DNA of 64,000 nt from Enterococcus sp. 4G2_DIV0659 (GTDB lineage: Bacteria; Bacillota; Bacilli; Lactobacillales; Enterococcaceae): positions 1,957,001-2,021,000 of the forward strand of contig NZ_NGLE02000001.1 in the NCBI RefSeq assembly GCF_002140715.2, given 5' to 3'. Shown here piece after piece: positions 26,158 through 37,000 of this stretch. The translations under genes and the position numbers were made by a program. Positions within the stretch are counted from its first letter, which is position 1, and every line of letters starts with the position of its first letter. A model generated the notes under the pieces. That model ran no database searches and was not told where the DNA came from. It worked only from the letters and a program-made list of their open reading frames with translations.

Positions 26158-26276
26158 ATAAATACTCTCCTTATTCAGTAGTCAAATAATTGTTTCAAAA
26201 ATAATCTGGTAGGAATTAAGAGGAATGAAGCGATTTCATTTTACTAATAAAAAAATAGTAATGCAATCATAATATG

Positions 26277-26984
26277 CTATTGATGGAAAGTTGAAAATTC
26301 TATTTTATAATAATTCCATTTTTTGAAACTCTCCGCATATTCTGCAACCGTTCCATCTTGCAAGGTTGTTTTTTTTCGTTGGAAAACGACAGGTTCATTT
26401 TCAGATATGGCTAAGAGGTCTGCTATATCAGTAGGTGTGGGGAATAAAATTTCATTTGTCTCCGTTGCGTACTCGTCGTACATATGAATGCCATGTTCTG
26501 TTTTAAATCGCTCATAAATTGAGTCGTAATAGCTTAGCTCTTGCTGATCATTTTTTATAAACTGAATTGGAACATAAGTAAAATGTAAAATGTAGGCAAT
26601 GTCATCTACTTTTCGAATGCGTATAATTTTTCGATAGGTTTGTTTGCTGCTTAGATTTAATTCGTCTAGTATTCGAGGATCGGCTTCTTCTGACACATGA
26701 ATCACTTCAACGGTTTCTGTTTTTCCTGCAAATATTTCGATGTCTGTAAATTCAACAAGTTTTCTTTTTCGTGAGCGTGATACATAAGTGCCTTTTCCTT
26801 GATAACGTACAAGATAGCCTTCAGCAGCTAGTTCTTGGATCGCTCTAATAACGGTAATTGAGCTGGCATTATACAGTCTAACTAGTTCATTTTCACTATA
26901 AAAACGATCGCCATGTTCAAATTCCCCAGATTTGATTTTGTTCAGTAGATCGTTTTTTATTTGTTGGTATTTTGGAATTTTCAT
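26277..26984 (-). CDS. GntR/HutC-family regulator of the galactoside operon
   Basis: A 235-residue GntR regulator with an N-terminal winged helix (about residues 1-70, SENELVRLYNASSITVIRAI) and a UTRA sensor domain (about 85-232) of the type that binds phosphorylated sugars. I start it at the ATG at 26984, which has GGAGGAG in front; a longer frame to 27125 lacks such a site. It is divergent from the GH35-PTS-agaS-lacD operon. That intergenic region has a 7-bp inverted repeat over the -10, so it most likely represses that operon, like GadR of the similar pneumococcal locus. Confidence 0.88.
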   Translation of the reverse strand: MKIPKYQQIKNDLLNKIKSGEFEHGDRFYSENELVRLYNASSITVIRAIQELAAEGYLVRYQGKGTYVSRSRKRKLVEFTDIEIFAGKTETVEVIHVSEEADPRILDELNLSSKQTYRKIIRIRKVDDIAYILHFTYVPIQFIKNDQQELSYYDSIYERFKTEHGIHMYDEYATETNEILFPTPTDIADLLAISENEPVVFQRKKTTLQDGTVAEYAESFKKWNYYKIEFSTFHQ

Positions 26985-27089
26985 AATATCTCCTCCATTG
27001 TTCTCTTGCTTACATAGTAAGTCAAAGCAAAAAAAATAGCCACGATTTTTTGTTGTGGATAGAAAATTAAGTTTCATAAGAGCTATTTG

Positions 27090-27147
27090 TTGACAAATAT
27101 TAGAGGAGCAAGTTAGTATGTTCATATACTAAGTGAAAGCGCTTTTA
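27090..27147 (+). promoter_or_regulatory. Promoter, GntR-type operator and cre box of the galactoside operon
   Basis: TTGACA (27090-27095) and TAGTAT (27114-27119) are 18 nt apart. TTAGTAT (27113-27119) and ATACTAA (27126-27132) form a perfect 7-bp inverted repeat covering the -10. TGAAAGCGCTTTTA (27134-27147) matches the cre consensus except at one base. Together they predict substrate induction through GntR plus CcpA repression. Confidence 0.65.
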
Positions 27148-27162
27148 AAGGGGAGTTAAAGA

Positions 27163-28935
27163 ATGAATACTTTTGAGGTAAAAGAGGAATTTCTGCTAAA
27201 TGGTGAGCCTTTCAAGATTATGTCGGGGGCTATTCACTATTTTAGAATCGCGCCAGATGAGTGGTATCATTCATTGTATAATTTAAAAGCTTTAGGATTT
27301 AATACGGTTGAAACGTATATCCCTTGGAATATACATGAGCCAAAAGAAGGCGAGTTTCAGTTTTCAGGTGGACAAGATATAGCTAAATTTGTGCAACTAG
27401 CAGAAGAATTAGGATTATTTGTTATTTTGCGTCCTTCGCCGTATATTTGTGCAGAGTGGGAATTTGGCGGTCTGCCGGCGTGGTTATTAACGGATCATAA
27501 GATGCGCATTCGTTCTTCAGATCCTTTATTTATTGAAAAAGTAACAAATTATTATGAGGTATTATTTAAAATTATTGCGCCGATGCAAATTAATCGGAGT
27601 GGCCCGGTAATTATGATGCAACTAGAAAACGAGTACGGCTCATATGGAGAAGACAAGGAGTACCTTCTTGCTTTGTATGAGTTGATGCATAAACACAACA
27701 TCACTGTCCCCTTGTTTACCTCCGATGGTGCTTGGGAGGAAGCACAAACGGCTGGAACACTTATGGAAAAAAATGTTCTGGCTACTGGCAATTTTGGGTC
27801 AAAATCAAAAGAAAATTTTGAGCGTTTAAGCAGCTTTCATGAGGCACATGGAAAAAAATGGCCGTTGATGTGTATGGAATTTTGGGATGGCTGGTTTAAT
27901 CGCTGGAACGAAGAAATTATCAGACGTGACCCAGAAGAATTAGCTGAAGAAGTAGGAGAAGCGTTGAAAATAGGGAGTATCAACTTGTATATGTTTCATG
28001 GAGGAACGAATTTTGGCTTCATGAATGGTTGTTCGGCAAGAGGACGGAAAGATTTACCTCAAATAACTTCGTATGATTATGATGCGTTATTAGATGAGCA
28101 AGGAAATCCTACTGAAAAATTTTTCTCAGTCCAACGAAAAGTGCACGAACTATTTCCAGAAATCAAACAACTAGAACCCCTCCGAAAAAAGACACTGGAA
28201 CCCACAAGTGTTTCATTAAAAGAAAAAGTCAGTTTGTTTTCTGTTCTTGACTTGATTGCGCATCATCGCTGGAGTAAATATCCAATGACAATGGAAGCAC
28301 TCCAGCAAAATTATGGTTATCAACTGTATCAGACAACCGTGACTAAGAATTTAACGGAACAATTTTATCGAGTAATTGATGGGAGTGACCGTATTCATTT
28401 CTTCTTAAATGAACAAAAGCTTGCGACACAGTATCAAGAAGAAATCGGAGACAAGATATTTGGTACGCCTGTGAAGGAAGACAACCAGGTGACTGTTTTA
28501 GTCGAAAATATGGGACGTGTGAATTATGGACATAAACTATTAGCTGATACGCAACATAAAGGGATTCGCAGTGGGGTTATGTCAGATTTGCATTTTCTTT
28601 ACGGATGGGATCAATATAGTATAGACTTTTCAAAAATCAACCATATTGATTACCAAAGAGAGTGGCTAGAAGGAACACCAGCATTTTATCGTTATGAGTT
28701 GGTAGTTGAAGAGCTAGGGGATACCTTTATTGATTTACATGCATTTGGAAAAGGTGTTGTACTTATTAATGGATTTAATTTAGGCAGATTTTGGAATGTA
28801 GGCCCCACACTTTCATTATATGTACCGGCGTCTCTTTTAAATAAAGGCGTAAATGAAATCGTTATCTTTGAAACGGAAGGAGAGTGGGCTTCTGAGATTA
28901 AACTTGAAAAACGACCAAGATACAAGAAGATGTAA
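27163..28935 (+). CDS. bgaC: GH35 beta-galactosidase, BgaC-like
   Basis: A 590-residue GH35 beta-galactosidase very similar in layout to pneumococcal BgaC, which prefers Gal-beta-1,3-linked disaccharides. The catalytic (beta/alpha)8 domain covers residues 1-330, with acid/base E157 in QLENEYG and nucleophile E239 in MCMEFWDGW, followed by beta-sandwich domains. No signal peptide, so it probably acts on internalised, PTS-phosphorylated or free disaccharide. First gene of an operon with a mannose-family PTS, agaS and lacD. Confidence 0.93.
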   Translation: MNTFEVKEEFLLNGEPFKIMSGAIHYFRIAPDEWYHSLYNLKALGFNTVETYIPWNIHEPKEGEFQFSGGQDIAKFVQLAEELGLFVILRPSPYICAEWEFGGLPAWLLTDHKMRIRSSDPLFIEKVTNYYEVLFKIIAPMQINRSGPVIMMQLENEYGSYGEDKEYLLALYELMHKHNITVPLFTSDGAWEEAQTAGTLMEKNVLATGNFGSKSKENFERLSSFHEAHGKKWPLMCMEFWDGWFNRWNEEIIRRDPEELAEEVGEALKIGSINLYMFHGGTNFGFMNGCSARGRKDLPQITSYDYDALLDEQGNPTEKFFSVQRKVHELFPEIKQLEPLRKKTLEPTSVSLKEKVSLFSVLDLIAHHRWSKYPMTMEALQQNYGYQLYQTTVTKNLTEQFYRVIDGSDRIHFFLNEQKLATQYQEEIGDKIFGTPVKEDNQVTVLVENMGRVNYGHKLLADTQHKGIRSGVMSDLHFLYGWDQYSIDFSKINHIDYQREWLEGTPAFYRYELVVEELGDTFIDLHAFGKGVVLINGFNLGRFWNVGPTLSLYVPASLLNKGVNEIVIFETEGEWASEIKLEKRPRYKKM

Positions 28936-28954
28936 GAAAGGATAGTGAAGGGAA

Positions 28955-29431
28955 ATGAGTATTATTGCAGTAAGAATTGATGGGAGACTAATCCACGGTC
29001 AGGTAGCGAATCTTTGGACTACTAAACTAGATATTAGTCGTATCATGGTAGTGGATGATGAAGTATCTGAAAATGCAATTGAAAAAAGCGGATTAAAATT
29101 AGCAACACCAGCTGGAGTAAAATTAAGTGTGTTGCCGATCGAAAAAGCAGCAGCTAATATTTTAGCTGGAAAATACGATTCACAAAGATTGCTGATTATT
29201 GCTAGAAAACCAGATCGTTTATTACGGTTAATCGAATTAGGTGTGCCGATCAAAGAGATAAATGTAGGAAATATGTCCCAAAGTGATCAGTCAAAAGCAG
29301 TGACGAAATCAATCAATGTGGTTGACAGCGATATTGAGGACTTTAAAAAAATTAATACATTAGGAGTAAAACTAGTTTCTCAAATGGTGCCAAGTGATCG
29401 GTCAGAAGATTTTATGAGTTTGTTGGAGTAA
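28955..29431 (+). CDS. PTS EIIB, mannose/sorbose/N-acetylgalactosamine family
   Basis: A 158-residue cytosolic EIIB of the mannose family. The phosphorylated residue is H14 in RLIHGQV. It passes phosphate from EIIA to the incoming sugar. Operon order is GH35-IIB-IIC-IID-IIA-agaS-lacD, as in pneumococcal gad/aga loci, pointing to galacto-N-biose or galactosamine substrates. Confidence 0.92.
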   Translation: MSIIAVRIDGRLIHGQVANLWTTKLDISRIMVVDDEVSENAIEKSGLKLATPAGVKLSVLPIEKAAANILAGKYDSQRLLIIARKPDRLLRLIELGVPIKEINVGNMSQSDQSKAVTKSINVVDSDIEDFKKINTLGVKLVSQMVPSDRSEDFMSLLE

Positions 29432-29560
29432 GTAGGCGGAGGTGACTCTTCGGAAAAAAATAAAAATGGAGTGAGACCAAAAAACGTCTCAATCAATTTT
29501 TTCTATTTTTCTGTCAGAGCTAAACGAGCCCACTACACTTTTAAATTAGGAGGAATAGTA

Positions 29561-30445
29561 ATGGCAATTCAATGGTGGCAGATCTTATTATTAACACTTT
29601 ATGCAGGGTATCAAATCTTGGATGAGTTACAGATTTATTCAGCGTTTAGTCAACCCGTTTTTGCTGGATTGGTAGCTGGGATTGTTATGGGAGATGTAAC
29701 GGCAGGGTTGATTATTGGTGGAAGTATGCAGTTGACGATTTTAGGTGTGGGTACTTTTGGTGGCGCTTCCAGAATTGATGCCAATTCAGGAACGGTTTTA
29801 GCAACAGCGTTTTCTGTCGGATTAGGAATGAATCCAGAACAAGCAATTGCTGCGATTGCTGTACCGGTAGCTAGTTTGATGATTCAAATGGATATTCTTG
29901 GCCGTTTTACGAATACATTTTTTGCTCATAGAATCGACAGTCATATTGAAGCGATGAATTACAAAGGAATCGAACGGAATTTCTTGTTAGGTGCTGTTCC
30001 TTGGGCGTTTTCTAGAGCGTTACCAGTCTTTTTTGCTCTTAGTTTTGGTGGTGGTTTTGTCGATAATGTCGTTGGTTATTTGAATACAGATTTAAAATGG
30101 TTAGGTGATGGATTATCAGTTGCAGGAGCTGTTTTACCTGCTGTCGGTTTTGCAATTTTATTAAGATATTTACCAGTCAAAAAACACTTAGCTTATTTAA
30201 TTTTAGGATTTGTTATCACAGCTCTTTTAACAACTGTATTCGGCAATATTCAATTGTTAGGCGGAGCAGTTGCAGGAGTAGCAAAAGACTTTAAGCCATT
30301 ATTTACAAACTTACCAATGCTTGCGATTGCATTGATTGGCTTTGCTTTAGCATTGAATGAGTATAAAAGATCCATTGCACATCCTGTTGTAAGTGATCAT
30401 TCAGTAGAGTCAAGTGAAGGAGAGATTGAAGATGACGAAATCTAA
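29561..30445 (+). CDS. PTS EIIC, mannose family
   Basis: A 294-residue membrane permease subunit. Repeated Gly-rich hydrophobic segments and a GGASRIDANSG-like loop are typical of mannose-family EIIC. I start it at the ATG at 29561 behind TTAGGAGGAA; a 30-codon upstream extension of the frame has no ribosome site. The last 14 nt overlap the IID gene. Confidence 0.92.
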   Translation: MAIQWWQILLLTLYAGYQILDELQIYSAFSQPVFAGLVAGIVMGDVTAGLIIGGSMQLTILGVGTFGGASRIDANSGTVLATAFSVGLGMNPEQAIAAIAVPVASLMIQMDILGRFTNTFFAHRIDSHIEAMNYKGIERNFLLGAVPWAFSRALPVFFALSFGGGFVDNVVGYLNTDLKWLGDGLSVAGAVLPAVGFAILLRYLPVKKHLAYLILGFVITALLTTVFGNIQLLGGAVAGVAKDFKPLFTNLPMLAIALIGFALALNEYKRSIAHPVVSDHSVESSEGEIEDDEI

Positions 30446-31241
30446 TTATAAATTAACGAAGAAAGACTTTAATCAAATCAATAAAAGAAGCTTGTTCACT
30501 TTCCAATTAGGTTGGAACTACGAAAGAATGCAAGGCTCAGGTTACTTATATACGATTTTACCTCAATTAAGAAAAATGTATGGTGATGATACGCCGGAAC
30601 TAAAAGAAATGATGCGGACGCATGCTCAATTTTTTAACACAAGTAATTTTTTAAATACGATTGTTACAGGAATTGATTTGGCCATTGAAGAAAAAGAAGG
30701 GATTTCAGCCAAAGAGTCTGTTGCAGGGATTAAAGTTGGGTTAATGGGTCCTTTTGCAGCGATTGGTGATTCGATTTTCGGAGCCCTTGTACCAACTATT
30801 TTTGGCGCATTAGCTGCAAATATGGCTGTTAATGGGAATCCAATTGGTGCGTTTATTTGGATGGCTGCTCAAATTGCGATTATGGTTTTCAGATGGAAGC
30901 AATTAGAGTTTGCTTATAAAGAAGGAATTTCTTTAGTAACGACGATGCAAAGTCGCTTGACGGCGATGACCAATGCGGCAACATTAATGGGTGTTTTTAT
31001 GGTTGGTGCACTAGTTGCTACGATGATTAATGTGCATTTTGCTTGGGCGCCTTCAATTGGTGATTTAACGATTAATGTTCAAAATAATGCAGATATGATC
31101 ATGCCTCGTTTATTACCAGCAGCGATTGTTGGAGCAGTGTATTGGCTACTTGGAAAGAAAAATATCACCTCAACTCGTGCAATCTTTATCGTATTGATTG
31201 TTTCCGTTGTCTTATCTGCTTTAGGTGTGATTTCAAAATAG
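30432..31241 (+). CDS. PTS EIID, mannose family
   Basis: A 269-residue EIID subunit that forms the membrane channel with EIIC. It has SLFTFQLGWNYERMQGSGYLY near the N-terminus, GLMGPFAAIGDSIF in the middle and hydrophobic helices at the C-terminus. The ATG at 30432 follows AAGGAGA and overlaps the end of the IIC gene by 14 nt, a sign of translational coupling. Confidence 0.92.
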   Translation: MTKSNYKLTKKDFNQINKRSLFTFQLGWNYERMQGSGYLYTILPQLRKMYGDDTPELKEMMRTHAQFFNTSNFLNTIVTGIDLAIEEKEGISAKESVAGIKVGLMGPFAAIGDSIFGALVPTIFGALAANMAVNGNPIGAFIWMAAQIAIMVFRWKQLEFAYKEGISLVTTMQSRLTAMTNAATLMGVFMVGALVATMINVHFAWAPSIGDLTINVQNNADMIMPRLLPAAIVGAVYWLLGKKNITSTRAIFIVLIVSVVLSALGVISK

Positions 31242-31257
31242 TTAGGAGGAAGGGCAA

Positions 31258-31662
31258 TTGAATCATTTATTACTAGTCAGTCACGGCAATTTCTGTACAG
31301 AATTAAAAAAGAGTGCAGAGATGATTATGGGTCCTCAAGACAATATTTATACAGTTCCCCTACTAGCTGAAGAAGGGGAGAAAGAATTTTTAGCGAAATT
31401 TGAAGAAATCACGGACTCATTGGATCATTTTATTGTATTTTCGGATTTGTTAGGTGGGACACCTTGTAATATCTTATCCAAAAAGTTAATGAGTGGAGAG
31501 TCATTTGAATTATATGCAGGAATGAATTTGCCGATGGTTATCAGTTTTGTCAATGCCAATTTGTTAGGTAGTCAGGGGGACTTTGTGACAGAGGCAAAGG
31601 AAAGTACCGTCAATGTCAATGAATTGCTAAAAGCAGCTGCATTTGATGAAGAAGATGAATAG
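31258..31662 (+). CDS. PTS EIIA, mannose family
   Basis: A 134-residue EIIA domain protein. The phosphorylated residue is H9 in LLVSHGNF, and DLLGGTPCN is the family's second motif. TTG start at 31258, chosen because of the strong TTAGGAGGA in front. It completes the four-part PTS of this operon. Confidence 0.92.
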   Translation: MNHLLLVSHGNFCTELKKSAEMIMGPQDNIYTVPLLAEEGEKEFLAKFEEITDSLDHFIVFSDLLGGTPCNILSKKLMSGESFELYAGMNLPMVISFVNANLLGSQGDFVTEAKESTVNVNELLKAAAFDEEDE

Positions 31663-31680
31663 ATAGGAGCATGAATCAAA

Positions 31681-32859
31681 ATGAAACTATTTAAGGAACA
31701 AACAGAAGCGCTCGAAAAAATCGGCGCCGCAATTACCACAAGAGAGATCAAACAACAGCCTGTTTTATGGCAAGAATCGTTTGATTATTATAAAGAACAG
31801 CAACAAAAAATAGCGCAGTTTCTCTTATCTATTGTTCATTCGGAGAATGGACATAACGTCCGTGTCATTTTTACAGGTGCCGGGACTTCAGCTTATGTAG
31901 GGGATTCAATTACTCCTTATTTAAACAACAAAGGAGATCGAGAAGCGTTTACCTTTGAAAGTATTCCAACGACAGCGATTGTTGCTAATCCACATGATTA
32001 TTTGCAAGAAGAAGTACCAACAGTATTAGTCTCTTTTGCCCGCAGTGGTAACTCGCCAGAATCAGTTGGAACAGTCAAATTAGCCAAGCAGTTGGTGAAA
32101 CAGTTGTACCAGATCACTATTACCTGTGCCAAAGATGGGCAGCTTGCAAAAGAAGCTTCTGGCGATGAAAATAATTTGTTGTTGTTGATGCCGGAAAAAT
32201 CGAATGATTTAGGATTTGCTATGACAGGAAGCTTTTCTTGTATGTTGTTAAGTGCTCTTCTTATTTTTGACACAAGCAATCTAGAAGAAAAAACAAGGTT
32301 TGTTCAACAGTGCATTCAAATGGGGGAAGAAGTTATTGCAAGAGAAGGGGATATTCACGCATTACTAACAAGTCCGTTTGAACGCATTGCTTATCTTGGT
32401 TCGGGGAGTTTAGCTGGATTAACAAGAGAAGCTCAATTAAAAGTGCTTGAGTTAACAGCAGGTAAAGTCGCCACTATTTTTGACTCATCTGTCGGCTTTA
32501 GACATGGGCCTAAATCATTTGTTGATGAACATACCCTTGTTTTTATTTTTGTAAGCAATGATTCTTATACAAGAAAATACGATTTAGATATTGCCGAAGA
32601 AATCAAGTCGGATCAAATTGCATCAAAAATTGTAACATTGGATGTTGCAGGGAGTGCTAATTTTTCTGGACAACGTTTTACGATTACACAAGGAGAGAAT
32701 GTGCCGGAAGCCTATCTCGTATTGCCATATGTGTTGTTTTCCCAAACAATTGCGATTCATAGTTCGCTAAAGGTCGGTAATACACCAGATACTCCTTCAG
32801 CTACAGGAACGGTCAACCGTGTAGTAAAAGGCGTTACAATTTACGAGTACCACGACTAA
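31681..32859 (+). CDS. agaS: AgaS-type SIS sugar isomerase/deaminase
   Basis: A 392-residue protein with two SIS domains (about residues 40-190 and 215-370), including FTGAGTSAYVGD and SFARSGNSPES phosphate-binding loops. AgaS proteins convert galactosamine-6-phosphate to tagatose-6-phosphate, feeding the kinase encoded at 25219-26157 and the aldolase that follows. Operon position between EIIA and lacD supports this. Confidence 0.9.
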   Translation: MKLFKEQTEALEKIGAAITTREIKQQPVLWQESFDYYKEQQQKIAQFLLSIVHSENGHNVRVIFTGAGTSAYVGDSITPYLNNKGDREAFTFESIPTTAIVANPHDYLQEEVPTVLVSFARSGNSPESVGTVKLAKQLVKQLYQITITCAKDGQLAKEASGDENNLLLLMPEKSNDLGFAMTGSFSCMLLSALLIFDTSNLEEKTRFVQQCIQMGEEVIAREGDIHALLTSPFERIAYLGSGSLAGLTREAQLKVLELTAGKVATIFDSSVGFRHGPKSFVDEHTLVFIFVSNDSYTRKYDLDIAEEIKSDQIASKIVTLDVAGSANFSGQRFTITQGENVPEAYLVLPYVLFSQTIAIHSSLKVGNTPDTPSATGTVNRVVKGVTIYEYHD

Positions 32860-32883
32860 ACTAAAAAAATCGAGGAGAACGTA

Positions 32884-33876
32884 ATGTTAAAAATAACATC
32901 TGCAAAAAAAGCGGCAATGGAACGTTTGTCAACCAAGAATGGCATTATTGAAGCGTTGGCAATTGATCAAAGAGGTGCGTTGAAGAAAATGATTACGGCA
33001 TTAGGTGAAGAACCGACTGATCAGCATATCATTGATTTTAAAACAATGGTTTCTGAGGAGCTGACACCATATGCTTCTGCAATCTTACTAGATCCAGAAT
33101 ATGGCGTGCCGGCAGCTAAAGCTAGAGATCAAGACGCTGGATTATTGTTGGCTTATGAAAAAACAGGCTATGATGCTTCAACACCAGGACGATTACCAGA
33201 TCTTTTAGAAGATTGGTCTGCGTGGCGTTTAAAGGAAAAAGGGGCAGATGCAGTTAAGTTTTTATTATACTACGATGTAGATGAACCGAATGAAATCAAT
33301 CATTTGAAGCACGTTTTTGTGGAGCGTTTAGGTAGTGAATGTGTGGGTGAAGATATCCCGTTTTACTTGGAACTGGTTTCTTATGACGCTAAACTGACAG
33401 ATGCTACTTCTAGCGAGTATGCGAAAATAAAACCTGATAAAGTCATTAAAATGATGAAGGAATTTTCAAAACCACAATATAAAGTGGATGTGTTAAAGGT
33501 TGAAGTACCTGTAAACATGAATTATGTAGAAGGAATTGGCAGTGAAAAAAGTGTCTATTCTAAAGCTGATGCATTAACGTACTTTAAACAGCAAAGCGAT
33601 GCGACAGATTTGCCATTTATTTTTCTAAGTGCAGGGGTTTCCGCTAAAATGTTTCAGGATACATTGTTATTTGCTAAAGAAGCAGGATCGACTTTTAATG
33701 GAGTGTTGTGCGGTCGGGCAACGTGGAAAGATGGGGTTGCGCCATTTATCGAAAACGGAGAAGAAGCTGGTCGTCAATGGCTACGTACAGAAGGCAAAAA
33801 ACATATTCAACAGTTGAATGAAATTGTCGAACAAACGGCATGTTCTTGGTATGAGAAAGTAGAAGTAACAGATTAG
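32884..33876 (+). CDS. lacD: Tagatose-1,6-bisphosphate aldolase
   Basis: A 330-residue LacD-type class I aldolase that splits tagatose-1,6-bisphosphate into dihydroxyacetone phosphate and glyceraldehyde-3-phosphate. Motifs include [13 protein letters not shown], the VKFLLYYD strand and the VLKVEVPVN strand with the likely Schiff-base lysine. Last gene of the operon before a strong terminator. Confidence 0.93.
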   Translation: MLKITSAKKAAMERLSTKNGIIEALAIDQRGALKKMITALGEEPTDQHIIDFKTMVSEELTPYASAILLDPEYGVPAAKARDQDAGLLLAYEKTGYDASTPGRLPDLLEDWSAWRLKEKGADAVKFLLYYDVDEPNEINHLKHVFVERLGSECVGEDIPFYLELVSYDAKLTDATSSEYAKIKPDKVIKMMKEFSKPQYKVDVLKVEVPVNMNYVEGIGSEKSVYSKADALTYFKQQSDATDLPFIFLSAGVSAKMFQDTLLFAKEAGSTFNGVLCGRATWKDGVAPFIENGEEAGRQWLRTEGKKHIQQLNEIVEQTACSWYEKVEVTD

Positions 33877-33896
33877 CTCAGTCGTGAATGGGAATG

Positions 33897-33950
33897 AAAG
33901 CTGGAATGAGGCTACATGCATAGAGGATGCCCTTATTCTAGCTTTTTATT
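33897..33950 (+). terminator. Terminator of the galactoside operon
   Basis: A 15-bp stem (33897-33911 with 33931-33945, two G-U pairs) followed by TTTATT. It separates the operon from the GH101 gene. Confidence 0.75.
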
Positions 33951-33989
33951 AAAAAGATTTTGTTGATAGGACGTTTGATTACCAATAAA

Positions 33990-34003
33990 TGGTAGCGCAT
34001 TCA
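33990..34003 (+). promoter_or_regulatory. cre-like site before the GH101 gene
   Basis: TGGTAGCGCATTCA matches 12 of 14 positions of the CcpA cre consensus. It lies between a weak promoter-like stretch (TTGATA near 33963) and the ribosome site. Catabolite repression of the secreted glycosidase is inferred. Confidence 0.4.
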
Positions 34004-34024
34004 AATGAGGAGAGTGACAATAAA

Positions 34025-37000
34025 ATGAAGAAAAAGTGTTTTAGAGCAATCGGTATCGCAGCTTTGTTATCCTGTAGCGCCTTGTTATTAGCAACTAATG
34101 CTTTTGCTGAGGAAAGTCAGAACAATGATCCACAGTCATCAAAGGTCGGTGTTGAACCAACAGCTGTCGTGAACTATTGGCAAACGAATTTCCCAAATGC
34201 GCAATTAGGCAATTGGCAAGATTTAGTAGGTGGAACCAACAAAACGATAAAAAATAATGGATTGGAAATTTCACGAAAAACGACCGCTGGAAATAACGCT
34301 GTTTCAATTAATTTAGATTCACCAGAAAAAGCAGATGGAGAAGTGGAAACGTCATTTAAATTTAGTAGTGGAGAAGGTCGAACAGGTGTTATTGTCAGAG
34401 GTGCAACGAAAGATAGCTGGGTTTTCATAGGATATAATGTCAATGGAAAATGGGTTGTTGAAAGTCCAACTTCATGGAATGATACGATTGCAGGTCCGAC
34501 ATTAGTTGCAGATACAACATATATGTTAAAAGTTCGTTATGTTGGAACGAAGATTACGATTTGGCTAAATGGCACCCAGTTCTATGACGCAGAACCTGTT
34601 TTGGCGAATGGGACTAAAATTCCAACTACTAAAGGGCGTATCGGTTTTAGAACATGGTATGACCAAAAGATAGTAAACTATCAGTATTTTAAAAATGGAG
34701 ATAGCGGAACGCTACCAGAGTTAGTCCCGGCAATTACGGAATTGGCTCCAGTCAAGATATTTACCAAAGTAGGCACAGCTCCAGTGTTGCCAGCAACGGT
34801 CAAAGCCACATACAATACCGGTGCTCAAAAAGAAGAAGCTGTTTCTTGGGACGCAATTTCACCGGACTTGTACCAAAAAGTTGGAACATTTGATGTGCTA
34901 GGAACGGTAGTAGGAACAAATCTAAAAGCAAAAGCGACAGTTACTGTCATTGATGATGGAAGTGTTGAAGTGGGAGATAAAATTTCTTCAACAGATATTA
35001 CGGCTGTTTTAGACCCGACATTCCCAAGAGTGATCCGTTATGAAAATCCAGTAGACAACAAAATCATTTTTAAAGGGCAGCGAGAAAAAATCAGCCAAGT
35101 CCTAATAGATGGTAAACCCTATGAAGCAACCGCTGTTAAAGAATCCCTCACTAAAAATACGATCATTTATCAAGTGAGTGTTCCTGCAATTGGTTTGAGC
35201 TTCAAGGTTCATTTTGTAGCTTCAGATGGTCAAGAAGTTGGGATGAAAATAACAGATATTAAAGAAGGTGCAACAAAAATCCACACCCTTTCCATTGCGA
35301 ACCAAGGCTTGGTTTCTGTGAATAGCACAGACGCAGGTGCGTCATTTTCAGGTGCTGTGATGTACACGGCTACCAATGCGAATAACAATAACAAAACAGG
35401 TGACACGTTTCAGAATTTAGTAACCTCAAGTGCAGTTGAAACAAAAACATATATGTATGGTTTTTTGAATACAGATGCGTATGCTGCTAGTCTTTGGACC
35501 AATGCGTATGGTGATGGTGCTGTTGATAACAGCGATGATAAACGCGTATACAAACAAACAAAAGAAACAACGATTGGCTATGTAACGTCATTATGGAGTG
35601 GGGCTTGGACCTATCGTCCATTTGGTGCACCCGACACTTACTCAACAGGTGAAATACCAGAAGTAAAAATGAAATTTGCTAAAGATTTAAATGGTGATGG
35701 GAAAGTAGACTGGCAAGATGCCGCCATCAATTATCGAGCAATCATGAACAATCCGCTCGGTGCTGAAAAAGTTCCAGAGTTGGTGAATCAACGAATTCCT
35801 TTCAATTTTGCCAGCCAAGCGACGAATCCATTTTTAGTTACTTTAGATGAAACAAAACGGGTATATAATTTAACAGATGGACTAGGACAAATGAACCTGT
35901 TGAAAGGATATCAAAACGAAGGACACGATTCAGCACATCCGGATTATGGTGCAGTTGGTAAACGCCAAGGCGGAGCAAGTGAATTAAATAAATTAATTGA
36001 CGATGGTCATAAGTTAAACGCAATTTTTGGTGTACACATCAACGATACAGAATCTTATCCAGAAGCAAAATCCTTTAGTGAAAACTTAATTGATCCGACA
36101 AAAAGGGGATGGGATTGGCTTGATCCTTCGTATTTCATTAAACAACGACCAGATACATTAAGTGGCAATCGTTTCAATCGTTTCAAAGAGTTGAAGACGA
36201 ACGTGCCAAACTTAGATTACATTTATGTGGATGTTTGGGGCAATCAGGGGGAAGCTGGTTGGTTAAGCCGACAACTAAGCAAAGAAATCAACGGATTAGG
36301 TTGGATTACAGCAAACGAATTCCCGAACGCATTGGAATATGATTCGATTTGGAATCATTGGTCGGCTGAAAAAGCATACGGTGGAACATCGACAAAAGGC
36401 TTTAATAGTCAACTTGTTCGTTTTATTCGCAATCACCAAAAAGATACTTGGGTTATTTCTGATAATCCATTATTAGGCGGGGCTGAATTTGAAGCTTACG
36501 AAGGCTGGGTAAAAAAGACAAACTTCAATACGTATCAGGAGAAAACATTTGCAATCAATGTTCCTACGAAATTCTTACAACATTACCAAATTACCAATTG
36601 GGAAACAACGACGGATGCAAGTGGTCAAACTTACGGTACAATCAAATTAGCAACAGGAAATGATAAAGTTGTAGTAACGAAAAAAGATGGGAACGATCCA
36701 AGACGCATTACACTTAATAATGTGGATGTGCTGAGAGGGAATACCTATTTATTACCTTGGACAGTCAATGGGGAATTCAAGTTATATCATTGGAACGAAA
36801 CAGGCGGTGCGACAACGTGGACCATCCCAGAAAAATGGCAAGGAAAAAACAATTTACATTTATATGAACTGACAGATCAAGGTAGAAAAGATAAAGGGGT
36901 TATTGCTTTATCTGGAAATCAAGTAACGATTCAAGCAAATGCCAAAACACCCTATATTATCGCTGAAGCAACAACGACAGAACCAGTGAAGTTCGGTATA

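Noticed and set aside
26225..26240. cre box before the tagatose-6-P kinase gene
   Set aside because: The dyad AATGAA...TTCATT resembles cre but is one base too short around the central CG, so it does not fit the consensus.
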